Positions 44,136-52,866 of a stretch of DNA of 64,000 bases are shown one piece after another; the first letter of the stretch is position 1, and each line of letters starts with the position of its first letter. The stretch is from Thermococcus barossii (GTDB lineage Archaea > Methanobacteriota_B > Thermococci > Thermococcales > Thermococcaceae): assembly GCF_002214465.1 (NCBI RefSeq), contig NZ_CP015101.1:1495013-1559012 (forward strand), given 5' to 3'. Made by a program: the position numbers and the translations under genes. The notes under the pieces were generated by a model that saw nothing but the letters and a program-made list of their open reading frames with translations, did no database searches and had not been told where the DNA came from.

Positions 44136-44978
44136 ATGAGTGAGGCAGCCAGCGGATTCTTCGGTTCACTGCTGTGGTGGCTGTTTTTCATGTACATCCT
44201 GCTCTGGCCTCAGATGCAGTACAGGAGCCTCCAGATAGCGAGGGCGAAGCTGCTCAAGAGGCTGTCAGAGAAGAGAAAGTCAACGGTAATAACGATGATC
44301 CACAGGCAGGAGAGCATCGGCCTCTTTGGAATCCCCTTCTACAAGTTCATAAGCGTCGAGGACAGCGAGGAGGTGCTGAGGGCAATCCGCTCAGCCCCCA
44401 AGGACAAGCCGATAGACCTCATAATCCACACACCGGGTGGGCTTGTACTGGCAGCGACGCAGATAGCCAAGGCCCTTCACGACCACCCGGCGGAGACACG
44501 GGTCATAGTCCCTCACTACGCCATGAGCGGAGGAACTTTGATAGCGCTCGCCGCGGACAGGATAATAATGGACCCCCACGCGGTTCTCGGGCCTGTTGAC
44601 CCGCAGCTCGGCCAGTATCCCGGACCGAGCATCGTCAGGGCCGTCGAGAGGAAGGGCGTTGATAAGGTGGACGACCAGACGCTTATCCTAGCAGATGTCG
44701 CCGAGAAGGCCATCAAGCAGGTTCGAGATTTCGTCTACAACCTGCTGAAGGACAGGTATGGTGATGAGAAGGCCAGGGAACTTGCCCAGGTGCTCACGGA
44801 GGGCAGATGGACGCACGACTACCCGATAACCTACGAGCACGCAAAGGAGCTCGGGCTTCACGTCGAGACGGAGGTTCCGGAGGAGGTCTATGCCCTCATG
44901 GAACTCTACAAGCAGCCAACGAAGCAGAGGGGCACGGTGGAGTTCATGCCGTATACCCAGAGGGGCGAGAGCTCCTAA
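44136..44978 (+). CDS. Membrane-bound ClpP-class serine protease (SDH-type, PF01972)
   Basis: 280-residue protein with one N-terminal transmembrane helix (residues ~10-28) and a ClpP/SppA-like domain. LIIHTPGGLVLAATQIAKAL and the nucleophile region VPHYAMSGGTLIALAADRIIMD (Ser in MSGG) are present, followed by VLGPVDPQLG. Family members are thought to degrade or process membrane proteins; the dyad partner is not obvious from sequence. The ATG follows AGGTGAT. Confidence 0.85.
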   Translation: MSEAASGFFGSLLWWLFFMYILLWPQMQYRSLQIARAKLLKRLSEKRKSTVITMIHRQESIGLFGIPFYKFISVEDSEEVLRAIRSAPKDKPIDLIIHTPGGLVLAATQIAKALHDHPAETRVIVPHYAMSGGTLIALAADRIIMDPHAVLGPVDPQLGQYPGPSIVRAVERKGVDKVDDQTLILADVAEKAIKQVRDFVYNLLKDRYGDEKARELAQVLTEGRWTHDYPITYEHAKELGLHVETEVPEEVYALMELYKQPTKQRGTVEFMPYTQRGESS

Positions 44979-45123
44979 AGAGCCGAGTCTTTCTCCACTT
45001 CCACCATTTTTGGAAGACCAGCAAAATTCCAGCCAAAAAGTTTTTATTTACTCTTGCCTTTTTCAGTCCAGATGTTTGGAGTAAGCTCACGGGCTATTCT
45101 AAAAAGAGGGAAGGGGAAGAGAG

Positions 45124-46026
45124 ATGCAAGCGAAAGTGGACCCAGAGGAAATTAAGAGGATCAAGAGGGAGATAGAGGCCCTTGAAAAGGAGAGAAACGA
45201 GATAAGGGCCAAACTGGAGGAGTTGGAGAAGGAGCTTCAAATATGGATTCAAAAGAGGGACGAGAAGAACAACGAGGTAAAGCAGCTGAGACAGAAGGGA
45301 CGCGAGTATAAAGCCAAGAGGGATGAAATCAACGCCCAGATACAGGAGCTGAAGAAGAACCGCGAGGAGATAAACGCGAAGCTCGACCTTCTCTATCAGG
45401 AGATACTCGAATACAGGACAAAGAGGGACGAGTACAACCAGCTCAGACGGCTCAAGATGCCGCCGGAGAAGATACAGGAAAGGATAGAGAAGCTGGAGTG
45501 GGAACTCCAGACCAACCCGAATATAACCCCGGAGAGGGAGAAGCAGATAGTTGACCAGATACAGGTTCTGGCGACGGAGCTTGAGATAATCCAGCAGGCC
45601 CAGAGGTTCCACACCAAGCTCCAGGAAACGAGGAAGAAGGTCGACCAGCTCAAGAAGGCCAGGAGGGCCATAAGCATGGAGATACAGAAACTTGCCAACC
45701 AGAGCCAGCAGTTCCACGAGCAGATGATAAAGGCCTTCAACCAGGCCGACGAGGTCAAAAAGGAGGCCGACGAGTATCACGCCAAGGTCGTTGAGCTCAG
45801 AGAAAAGATCAAGGAAGTCAGGAAGGAGCTCCGCGAGATCGAGAAGAAGATAAGGGAGTACGACGAGAGGCACAAGGAGCTCATCGCCTACAGGCTCGTT
45901 GCCAGGATGCGCTCCAAGAAGGACGCCAGCTTTGAGAAGGCCGTTGAGGCTCTGGAGAAGTTCAAGCGCGGTGAGAAGCTCACCCTCGACGAGCTGCTGC
46001 TCCTCCAGCGCTACAATCTCGTCTGA
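45124..46026 (+). CDS. Long coiled-coil protein (COG1340 type)
   Basis: 300 residues, almost wholly a charged coiled coil rich in Glu, Lys and Arg (for example REIEALEKERNEIRAKLEEL), with a break near residue 118 (MPPEKIQERIEKLEWELQ). Such archaeal proteins are often mislabelled phosphoserine phosphatase; no phosphatase motif is present. A structural or scaffolding role is likely. It is followed after 9 bases by arcS, so the two may share a transcript. A TTTTTATTT box lies near 45040. Confidence 0.8.
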   Translation: MQAKVDPEEIKRIKREIEALEKERNEIRAKLEELEKELQIWIQKRDEKNNEVKQLRQKGREYKAKRDEINAQIQELKKNREEINAKLDLLYQEILEYRTKRDEYNQLRRLKMPPEKIQERIEKLEWELQTNPNITPEREKQIVDQIQVLATELEIIQQAQRFHTKLQETRKKVDQLKKARRAISMEIQKLANQSQQFHEQMIKAFNQADEVKKEADEYHAKVVELREKIKEVRKELREIEKKIREYDERHKELIAYRLVARMRSKKDASFEKAVEALEKFKRGEKLTLDELLLLQRYNLV

Positions 46027-46035
46027 GGCCTGGCT

Positions 46036-47742
46036 ATGGAGGTCATCAGGCACGAGGGGCCTGGAAGGCTGGGCCTCGTGAGGCTTAGGGAGCATGCGTT
46101 CAGAACTCCTGCCCTGGCGGGGATAGACTTCACCCTCTCCCCGTTCAACTCCTTCTTCCACCCGGAGGAGCCCGGTAACTACGACTTCAACCTTGCCCCC
46201 GCAATACCCCTCGGCTTCTACACGCCAGACGAGGTCATTCAGAAAGCCTTGGGAAGGCTCTGGAGCGTAAACTACGACGGCTTCAACGCCTTCTACCTTC
46301 CGGCACTCAGGAGGACGGAGTACCTTCCCGAGTTCTTCAAGATAATCGAACGCTATGGCTTTGAGGCCGTCTACCTCGGCAACACTAAGATACTCGTTAG
46401 GGAATACCGCTACTTCGTGACGATTTTAAGGGAACTCCGCGAGAGGTTCCCCAACCTCATGATAATCGCCGATTTAGAGCCATTTTTCTACCCCTTGGCA
46501 GTTTACCTCGGCGTCGATGCCTTTGAAACGCGCTCGCTCAAGCTCTACGACTTCGAGGGCAAGGGCTTCACCGGGTACAGCCCCTTCCTCTGGAATAAGG
46601 AGCCAAACTCCCTCGACTTCGCGAGGGAAACCATATTGCTCGTCAGGAGGGCCATTGAAGAGGGCAAGCTCCGCTACCTCGTCGAGAACTTCTTCAACAC
46701 CCAGTACCATGCGGGGATTCTGAGGATAGCCGACCTGGAGCACGGGGATTACCTTGAGAAATACACTCCAATCCAGAGGGAGACGGTCTACTTCATAAGC
46801 GAAGCCTCGATAAGGAGACCTGAAGTTAAGCGCTGGCACTCCCGCGTTGCCGAGCGCTTCGTCCCGCCGAAGAACACCGAGCTTGTGCTCCTCTTCCCCT
46901 GCTCGGCCAAAAAGCCCTATTCATTCTCGCGCTCACACACCCTCTACCGCAAAGCTGTGAAGGAGGCCCTCGGCTCTGGCATTGCCAGAGTCCACGAGCT
47001 TATCCTCACTTCCCCATTCGGCGTCGTGCCGAGGGAGTGGGAGTGGTTAGCAAAGTATGACATAGTCGTCACCGGCCACTGGAGCGAGGAGGAGATTAAA
47101 CCGGCGGCGGAGCTCCTTGCGAAAACTTTGGAGAAGTATCCAGTGGACGTTCCGATAATAGCTCACCTCGACGAGGCCTACGTCGAGATTGCAAAGCTCG
47201 CTGGCGAGATGAGCGGGAGGGAGATAACCTTCACCCGCGTTGAGAACGGCACGACGAGCAGGGAGAGCCTTAAAGCCCTCACCGAGACGCTGAGGGAGTT
47301 CGAGCTTGAGGGGACGAAGGAGGACAGGACCTACCGCTACTTCGAGGGCATAAGGAAGGTCTTCGACTTCTACTTCGGCCCAGGAGCCGGAGAGGCCGTC
47401 CTGCCGGAGGACGGTAAAGTCAAGGGCTCCAAGATGCTCCGCCTCTTTGTCGACGGCCAGCAGACGGGAACCTTCAGGGACGGCGTGATAAGTGTTACAC
47501 CATACGGAATGCAGAGGATATACGACGCCGTTGGGGGCTACTGGGTGAAGATAGACTTTGAGCTTCGCGGCGACGTCTTCGCGGTGGGAGTTGATGAGGC
47601 AGACCCAGCTATAAGACCTGACGACATAGTGGGAATCGTCAGGGACGGGAAAGTTGTCGGTGTCGGAAAGGCAGTCCTGAGCGGCGAGGAAATGGTTAAG
47701 GCGAAGAAGGGAGTCGCCGTCAAGGTCAGGAAGAGGGCCTGA
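46036..47742 (+). CDS. arcS: Archaeosine synthase / TgtA2-type lysine transferase ArcS
   Basis: tRNA-modifying enzyme acting at G15 in archaeosine synthesis. The TGT-like N-terminal domain is followed by the ArcS core with PCSAKKPYSFSRSH and by a C-terminal PUA domain (VDGQQTGTFRDGVISVTPYG, DDIVGIVRDGKVVGVGKAVL). Length 568 aa fits. In Thermococcus ArcS attaches lysine to preQ0-tRNA and a radical-SAM partner (RaSEA) finishes the reaction; no RaSEA gene is adjacent here. Confidence 0.9.
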   Translation: MEVIRHEGPGRLGLVRLREHAFRTPALAGIDFTLSPFNSFFHPEEPGNYDFNLAPAIPLGFYTPDEVIQKALGRLWSVNYDGFNAFYLPALRRTEYLPEFFKIIERYGFEAVYLGNTKILVREYRYFVTILRELRERFPNLMIIADLEPFFYPLAVYLGVDAFETRSLKLYDFEGKGFTGYSPFLWNKEPNSLDFARETILLVRRAIEEGKLRYLVENFFNTQYHAGILRIADLEHGDYLEKYTPIQRETVYFISEASIRRPEVKRWHSRVAERFVPPKNTELVLLFPCSAKKPYSFSRSHTLYRKAVKEALGSGIARVHELILTSPFGVVPREWEWLAKYDIVVTGHWSEEEIKPAAELLAKTLEKYPVDVPIIAHLDEAYVEIAKLAGEMSGREITFTRVENGTTSRESLKALTETLREFELEGTKEDRTYRYFEGIRKVFDFYFGPGAGEAVLPEDGKVKGSKMLRLFVDGQQTGTFRDGVISVTPYGMQRIYDAVGGYWVKIDFELRGDVFAVGVDEADPAIRPDDIVGIVRDGKVVGVGKAVLSGEEMVKAKKGVAVKVRKRA

Positions 47743-47744
47743 CA

Positions 47745-48785
47745 ATGAGGAGGAGTCTGGCCCTTTCACTCATCTTCACGGTTCTCCTTTCGTTCCTTTC
47801 CGGTGTCTGTGCCGACTACCTTGGGGCAGAGAGCGTTGACTTTCACGTTTTAGCGGTGTACGGCGATTCGGCCGTTCTCTCACTCGTCTATGTCCCATAT
47901 TCCACTTCCATGAGCGGTGCGCTCGTTCCCACCGGGTACTTCCACTACAACTTCTACGTGAACTCGACCGGGGCGTATTTCATCGGTGGATCATTGGACA
48001 TGCCGGTCGTTTACTGGTACAGAGGATTCTACTACGTTTTTGCCCCGAATGACGGGATGGTGGATGTCTATAGAATGGGTGAGGACTGCTTTGAGAGGGT
48101 CACATCGGTGAAGACGAATCTGGAAGGTTCGCCCAACTTCGCCGTGGCCGTGCCATACCTGGTGGTCCAGGTGTCCGAGAACGAGCTCCTTGCCATCAAT
48201 GTCGCCAGAAACGCCACCGCCGGAATCCTCGACCTGAGGGAAACAGAGAGCGGCACCTACTTCAGAGGAGTAACCGTAGTCAAGGGCTCGTGGGGCGTTG
48301 AATTGAAGGGGGACGAACCGGAGAAGCCGCCGAAACCGTTGAATACCGAGGTAGCCGACGGAAAGCTTAAAATTCCTGAGAAGGGGGTAGAGCTATCCCT
48401 CCGGGCCGTTGCCGAGCATCTGTGGGATGCCAAGGAAGCGGGTCATCTCAGGGCGTATGAACTTGAGAACGCGATTCTGTTGGTACCACCGGACGTTACG
48501 CACTACTTCGCCCCGGATGCCAATTCCACGGGCGAAATGCTGGCCTTTGGAAACGAGAGCGTCTCCGTTCGCGGGATTTCGGAGGTTTCCGTTCTCTACT
48601 ACGATGGAAGCATTAGGGCATTTTCCCTCGGGGAGGCCAGGGGGAGCAGGTTCGTGGTAACGGTCGATAACGTGACGTTCAGCCGGTGCGAGGTGCCGAG
48701 GACGTACGCCCTCGAGTTCTGGGTGGCTGTTGTCCTGCTCGCACTTATAGGCTTCACCTGGTTCTTCACGGTTAGAAAAGGCTAA
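47745..48785 (+). CDS. Secreted membrane-anchored protein, unknown
   Basis: 346 residues: signal peptide at 1-23 (LALSLIFTVLLSFLSGVCA), a large extracytoplasmic beta-rich domain with several N-x-S/T sites, and a C-terminal transmembrane helix (FWVAVVLLALIGFTWFF) before a short basic tail. No family recognised. It begins 2 bases after the arcS stop and is probably in the same operon, though its location suggests an unrelated role. Confidence 0.7.
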   Translation: MRRSLALSLIFTVLLSFLSGVCADYLGAESVDFHVLAVYGDSAVLSLVYVPYSTSMSGALVPTGYFHYNFYVNSTGAYFIGGSLDMPVVYWYRGFYYVFAPNDGMVDVYRMGEDCFERVTSVKTNLEGSPNFAVAVPYLVVQVSENELLAINVARNATAGILDLRETESGTYFRGVTVVKGSWGVELKGDEPEKPPKPLNTEVADGKLKIPEKGVELSLRAVAEHLWDAKEAGHLRAYELENAILLVPPDVTHYFAPDANSTGEMLAFGNESVSVRGISEVSVLYYDGSIRAFSLGEARGSRFVVTVDNVTFSRCEVPRTYALEFWVAVVLLALIGFTWFFTVRKG

Positions 48786-48810
48786 AAACCTCCTCCTCGT
48801 TCCTGACACC

Positions 48811-49107
48811 ATGCCGAGGCACTTCAAACGGGGCGTCAAAAGGGAGCACCACTTTCTCAGGGGACTTGAGAAGCCCCTCGAAGAGATAGCCCAGATTCCA
48901 GGAGTTAAGAAGGTGATCCCTGGCAGGATTTACGCGAGCGATTCCAGAGGATTCGAGATCAAGGTGACGAGGGAAACGCCGACCGGCCTGAAGCTCGTCG
49001 CCAAGAGCGACGGCTCCGTCCAAGAGGTTTTCTTGGTCGTGGACAAGGCCGACAGGGAGAGGGTGAGAAGGGAGGTAGAGGGGCTGGCAGAGAAGTGGAG
49101 GGACTAA
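48811..49107 (+). CDS. DUF2103-like protein
   Basis: 98-residue soluble protein resembling the archaeal DUF2103 family. It is basic at the N-terminus (RHFKRGVKREHHFL), then PGVKKVIPGRIYASDSRGFEIKV strands and a C-terminal helix. No ribosome site is evident before the ATG, but an A-rich GCTAAAAACC lies 25 bases upstream, suggesting leaderless expression. Its end overlaps the convergent methyltransferase gene by 4 bases. Confidence 0.65.
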   Translation: MPRHFKRGVKREHHFLRGLEKPLEEIAQIPGVKKVIPGRIYASDSRGFEIKVTRETPTGLKLVAKSDGSVQEVFLVVDKADRERVRREVEGLAEKWRD

Positions 49108-49739
49108 AGCTCCTCCTTCCCCTCGAAAAACGCCTCAAGCTCCTCGTCACTTATCCCCTCGTCCGTTTCCGTGTAGCCCAGCTCCCTCTTCTGGAGTTCT
49201 ATCAGGCCGGGCGTGAGCAGAAGCTTTCCGTCGAGCTTCGGAACCGCGTAGTGGAGCGTTATCTCGCTGAACTCGTCCAGCTTTATCGTCGGGTTCAGCT
49301 CGTACTCAATCTCCTCCAGCCTCATGCCCCCGGCTATGAGCTTTGCAACTATCGCCGAGCCGTCTATAGAGAACTGCACGCTCCCGATGTGCCTAGCCTT
49401 TGCCCCTTCAATCTTCTCTGTTATGAACTTCTTGGTTTTCCCCGTGAACTCGAAGTCTCCGAGGATTCCACCGACGACTATTATGCTGTCCTCCTCGATG
49501 TCCTCCGGCTTGAGCCCCTCCTCCGCGAAGGGGTCGAGGATTATGAGCTTCGAGCGATCGAGGGGGAACTCCGTGACGCTCTGGCTCAGGACGCTTCCCA
49601 GCTTCGCCAGTTCCTCCCTCTCCTCCGGCAGAACGTTCGTGAATATCAGCTTTTCTCCCCACCACTCACTCGCGTGCCTGTATTCGAGGAGAACCCAGTC
49701 ACGCAGCTCCTCAAGGTGCTCTATGAGCAGGTACGGCAT
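49104..49739 (-). CDS. SFM1-like SPOUT methyltransferase
   Basis: 211-residue protein of the SPOUT superfamily resembling yeast Sfm1, which methylates an arginine of ribosomal protein uS3; archaeal members are labelled predicted RNA methyltransferases. Family segments are LIEHLEELRDWVLLEYRH, ILDPFAEEGLKPED and the SAM-knot VVGGILGDFEFTGKTK. The ATG at 49739 follows GGTGATG; the open frame continues far upstream through the neighbour's promoter and start, so the shorter form is chosen. Substrate unknown. Confidence 0.82.
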   Translation of the reverse strand: MPYLLIEHLEELRDWVLLEYRHASEWWGEKLIFTNVLPEEREELAKLGSVLSQSVTEFPLDRSKLIILDPFAEEGLKPEDIEEDSIIVVGGILGDFEFTGKTKKFITEKIEGAKARHIGSVQFSIDGSAIVAKLIAGGMRLEEIEYELNPTIKLDEFSEITLHYAVPKLDGKLLLTPGLIELQKRELGYTETDEGISDEELEAFFEGKEEL

Positions 49740-49838
49740 GAGCATCACCACGCCCGCTTTGCCCTTTGGCCTTAAAAGCCTGCCGACTCCCCAATCCTGC
49801 CCAGCAAGGGTTTTAACGGGAAGTGGAGAGCCAGGTTC

Positions 49839-50474
49839 ATGGGCTTCCGGGAGAAGTACGCGAGGCTGGGCGAGAGATACGATGCTCTGGAAAAACCTCT
49901 GGAGAGGTTCTTCTGTCCGCTCAGGAAGAGGGCGGCAGAGTTTGTCAAGGGAAAAGTCCTGGAGGTCGGTGTAGGCGTCGGGAAGATGCTCCCTTACTAT
50001 CCCCCCGACATTGAGCTCCATGCAGTTGATGCAGTGCCGGAGATGGTCAGGATAGCTGAGAGAAGGGCGGAAGAGCTTGGATTGAACGCAAACTTCTACG
50101 TTATGGACGCCGAAAAGCTGGAGTTCCCAAGCGGGAGCTTCGACACGGTTTTATCTTCCTTCGTCTTCTGCACCGTCCCGAACCCGGAAAGGGCTATGGC
50201 CGAGATACACCGCGTTCTTAAGCCTGGCGGAAGGGCGATCTTCCTGGAGCATACGAAGAGCGACTGCCGGCTTTTGAACTGGCTCTTCCTCAAGCCCCTC
50301 GACCTTCTCCTTGGGGTGCTCCTCGACGACAACACGCTGAGGGAAACTCACGTTCTCGCGAGAAAATACTTCGAAATCGAGCACGAGGAGAGCCACTACA
50401 GGGGCATAGTAAGGCTCATCGTTGCGAGGAAGCCCGGTGAACAAAGTAAAGCTTTTAAAGACCGGGGGGCTTAA
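49839..50474 (+). CDS. Class I SAM-dependent methyltransferase (UbiE-like)
   Basis: 211-residue methyltransferase. Motif I VLEVGVGVGKMLPYYP, acidic loop HAVDAVPEM, motif II/III FPSGSFDTVLSSFVFC and LKPGGRAIFLEH are clear. The C-terminal half (NWLFLKPLDLLLGVL) is hydrophobic and may touch membrane or lipid substrates. The substrate is not known. It lies divergent from the SFM1-like gene and directly upstream of tRNA-Gly, whose TATA box is within its 3' end. Confidence 0.83.
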   Translation: MGFREKYARLGERYDALEKPLERFFCPLRKRAAEFVKGKVLEVGVGVGKMLPYYPPDIELHAVDAVPEMVRIAERRAEELGLNANFYVMDAEKLEFPSGSFDTVLSSFVFCTVPNPERAMAEIHRVLKPGGRAIFLEHTKSDCRLLNWLFLKPLDLLLGVLLDDNTLRETHVLARKYFEIEHEESHYRGIVRLIVARKPGEQSKAFKDRGA

Positions 50475-50490
50475 TATTAGCCGGGCCAGG

Positions 50491-50568
50491 GCGGTGGTAG
50501 TCTAGCCTGGTCTAGGACACCGGCCTCCCAAGCCGGTAACCCGGGTTCGAATCCCGGCCACCGCACCA
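50491..50568 (+). tRNA. tRNA-Gly (CCC)
   Basis: Acceptor GCGGTGG (50491-50497) pairs with CCACCGC (50558-50564), discriminator A and encoded CCA at 50566-50568. Anticodon arm CCGGC-CTCCCAA-GCCGG with anticodon CCC at 50527-50529; T arm CCGGG-TTCGAAT-CCCGG. No intron. TATA-like CTTTTAAAG about 30 bases upstream. Confidence 0.96.
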
Positions 50569-50748
50569 TAATTCTTTCCGTCCATGTATTCCGGCAGTCC
50601 TATCCAAGGTCAGTAAAACTGTTGTACCGCCCGGGACACGATAACGGTATCAGCCCTAGTCGAAAACACCAACGAGATTCCGGCTGAATACACCGCCGAG
50701 CTTAAGGTGAATTCTTTCAAGAGTAAAAAGAAAGAAGAGCTCACTTAA
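50569..50748 (+). pseudogene. Frameshifted fragment of a CARDB/S-layer-like domain
   Basis: Directly after tRNA-Gly two frames together read SKTVVPPG (50612-50635) then DTITVSALVENTNEIPAEY and TAELKVNS (from 50635 to a TAA at 50746-50748). This is the pattern of CARDB-like extracellular repeats. Restoring one G near 50635 joins the frames. There is no start codon or promoter, so it is a decayed remnant, not an active gene. It overlaps the end of the Lrp gene by 8 bases. Confidence 0.6.
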
Positions 50749-51166
50749 GCTTCTCAAGGATTATCGCCGGACAGACCTTGGTAACGCCGTCTATCTTGCC
50801 TATCTTGTTGGAGATTATGTCCGAAAGGTCCTCCCCATCCTTGGCCCAGACCTCGGTCATTATCATGTGGTCACCGCTGGTGAGGTAGACGCTCCTCACG
50901 AACTCGAACTCCTTCAGCTTGCTGGCCACTTCGAATATCTTCTCGGGAAGCGTGTCAACGCCAGTCAGGCTGACGAGGTTGTAGCCGAGCTTCGATGGGT
51001 CCACCACGACGGTGTACTGCTTTATGACGCCGGCCTCTTCGAGGGCCTTGACCCTCTTCCTGACTGCGGTCTCGCTTATGCCAAGAACCTTGGCTATCTC
51101 CGTGAACGGAGTGCGGGCATCCTTGGTGAGCATCTCGATTATAATCCTGTCCCTTTCATCAAGCAT
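50741..51166 (-). CDS. Lrp/AsnC-family transcriptional regulator
   Basis: 141 residues: N-terminal winged helix ([46 protein letters not shown]) and C-terminal RAM/ACT domain ([33 protein letters not shown]) that senses amino acids or similar effectors. Upstream, an inverted repeat GAACC-TGTT-GGTTC (51217-51230) lies near a TATA-like TTAATATACC, possibly an autoregulatory site. Target genes are unknown. Confidence 0.92.
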   Translation of the reverse strand: MLDERDRIIIEMLTKDARTPFTEIAKVLGISETAVRKRVKALEEAGVIKQYTVVVDPSKLGYNLVSLTGVDTLPEKIFEVASKLKEFEFVRSVYLTSGDHMIMTEVWAKDGEDLSDIISNKIGKIDGVTKVCPAIILEKLK

Positions 51167-51235
51167 TTTTCATCACCTCTGTTTACAGTTATGCAGACTA
51201 GGTATATTAAGTTTTTGAACCTGTTGGTTCTAAAG

Positions 51236-52489
51236 TTAAACCTTGAGTTTAAGTTTGACAACCGTCTCCACGTGAGGCGTATGCGGGAACATGTCAAGCC
51301 CAACGACGGTCTCTACCGCGTATCCCTCCGATAAAGTGTCTAGATTGTCCCGGAGAGTCTTTGGATTGCAGGAGACGTAAACGATGCTTTGCGGTTTGTC
51401 TTTTAAGATTTTCTTTATCAGTTTGGGATGCAACCCCGCCCTTGGCGGATCAACGATTACCGTCTCGTATTTCGAAAGATTTTCGACGTCCCTATCCTCA
51501 CCGACACGGAAGGTTGCCTCAACGCCGTTCAGCTCGGCGTTCCGATTGGCCATCTCCACCGCGAAGGGGTTCGCCTCGATGCCCTCAACCGAAAAACCCC
51601 TCTTCGCCAAGTAAATGCCAAACGTCCCAACGCCGGAGTAGAGGTCGAGAATCCTCTCCCCATCCACTAGCCCCGCCACCTTCCTAACCAGGTTAACCGC
51701 CTGATAGCTGTTCGTCTGGAAGAAGCTGTTGGGGTGGATCAGGTAGGTGACATCGTCGAGGCGCTCCCTTATGAACTCTCCCTTCCAGAACCTCTCAACG
51801 TCGCCGTAGGAGACGTCACTCGGCGTCCTGTTGACGCTCCAGTAGATGGAATCGGCGTAGTCGAAGTACTCGGGAAAGTCCTCGGGGAGCTTCCCCTCGG
51901 AGGTGACCAGATTGATCATCAGCTCACCTGTGAACTTGCCCTCGCGGATGACGATGTAGCGCAGGAACCCCTTGTTCTTCCGTATCTCATACAGAGTGGG
52001 TGTGTGGTCTTCTATAAACTCTCTCAAGGACTTGAGAACCCTCCTGCTGGATTCACCAAAAACGGGACACCACTCGATGTCAACCGCGTCCCACCAAGTG
52101 CCGCGCCTCCTGAATCCAATCCCCGCTGTCGAAACGACAACGTCAATGCGGTTTCTGTGACCGTATATCTTCGGGGACGGAATAACTTCGACGTCAAATC
52201 CTAAAATCTCCCTCAATTTGTCGGATTTAAATCTGACCTGCTCCCCGTATGGAAGGTGCTGAAGGAGACAGCCACCGCACGTTCCGAAGTAGGGACAACC
52301 CGGCTCGGTCCGGTTTGGGGAGGGTTCCACGACGTCAAAATCGGTGGCTATGAGCCGTCTCTTCTTCCTCCGCCATTTCCTAACTTCCACTACGTCACCC
52401 GGTGCGGTGAACGGAACGTGGATTTCCCTCCTCCCGAGCCTCACCACGCCCAGGCCTTCCATATCGAGTCCTTCTACCACTCCCCGCAT
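51236..52489 (-). CDS. TrmA/RlmD-type RNA (uracil-5-)-methyltransferase with TRAM domain
   Basis: 417-residue enzyme forming m5U in tRNA or 23S rRNA. An N-terminal TRAM domain (residues ~1-55, GLDMEGLGVVRLGRREIHVP) is followed by Fe-S cysteines (CPYFGTCGGC and a later WCPVF), the SAM site LDLYSGVGTFGIYLAKRG, IVDPPRAGLHPK and catalytic Cys in YVSCNPKTL. Pyrococcus has two such enzymes, one for tRNA U54 and one for rRNA; which this is cannot be decided here. The ATG at 52489 follows GGATGGG. Confidence 0.9.
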   Translation of the reverse strand: MRGVVEGLDMEGLGVVRLGRREIHVPFTAPGDVVEVRKWRRKKRRLIATDFDVVEPSPNRTEPGCPYFGTCGGCLLQHLPYGEQVRFKSDKLREILGFDVEVIPSPKIYGHRNRIDVVVSTAGIGFRRRGTWWDAVDIEWCPVFGESSRRVLKSLREFIEDHTPTLYEIRKNKGFLRYIVIREGKFTGELMINLVTSEGKLPEDFPEYFDYADSIYWSVNRTPSDVSYGDVERFWKGEFIRERLDDVTYLIHPNSFFQTNSYQAVNLVRKVAGLVDGERILDLYSGVGTFGIYLAKRGFSVEGIEANPFAVEMANRNAELNGVEATFRVGEDRDVENLSKYETVIVDPPRAGLHPKLIKKILKDKPQSIVYVSCNPKTLRDNLDTLSEGYAVETVVGLDMFPHTPHVETVVKLKLKV

Positions 52490-52598
52490 GGTTTCCCATC
52501 CAGCGGCTGCCTTATAAACCTGCCTTTTGTACATGTGCCGAACTCCGCCCCAGAAGGTTTATTTAGGAGGAGGAAGTAACTAGATATCGGTGCCCTTG

Positions 52599-52814
52599 AT
52601 GTTCGGCAGGCGTAAGGATGTTGTTTACAAGACCCTTGCTACCAAGAAAAGGGCCGTGGCGCTTCAGGCACTAAGCGCCGAACTTGAAACTCCAATGCCT
52701 GCGGTTCTCAAAACAGTTAAGCAGCTTGAATCCGACGGCCTGGTGGAGGTTTTCTACGGCCAGAAAAAGGCTTCAATAATGGTCAGGGCCAAGACAATAG
52801 AGGATTACCTCTGA
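52599..52814 (+). CDS. Small winged-helix protein
   Basis: 71 residues with a DNA-binding winged-helix pattern: ALQALSAELETPMPAVLKTVKQLESDGLVEVFYGQKKA. The ATG at 52599 is 6 bases after GGTG; a GTG at 52590 would be inside that site. It is 52 bases upstream of the MinD-like gene and may regulate it or share its transcript. No close family recognised. Confidence 0.65.
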   Translation: MFGRRKDVVYKTLATKKRAVALQALSAELETPMPAVLKTVKQLESDGLVEVFYGQKKASIMVRAKTIEDYL

Positions 52815-52866
52815 TTCCTTTCAATAATTTTTGGGGGAATAACAGGAACGAACGGAGGGCTAGAAG

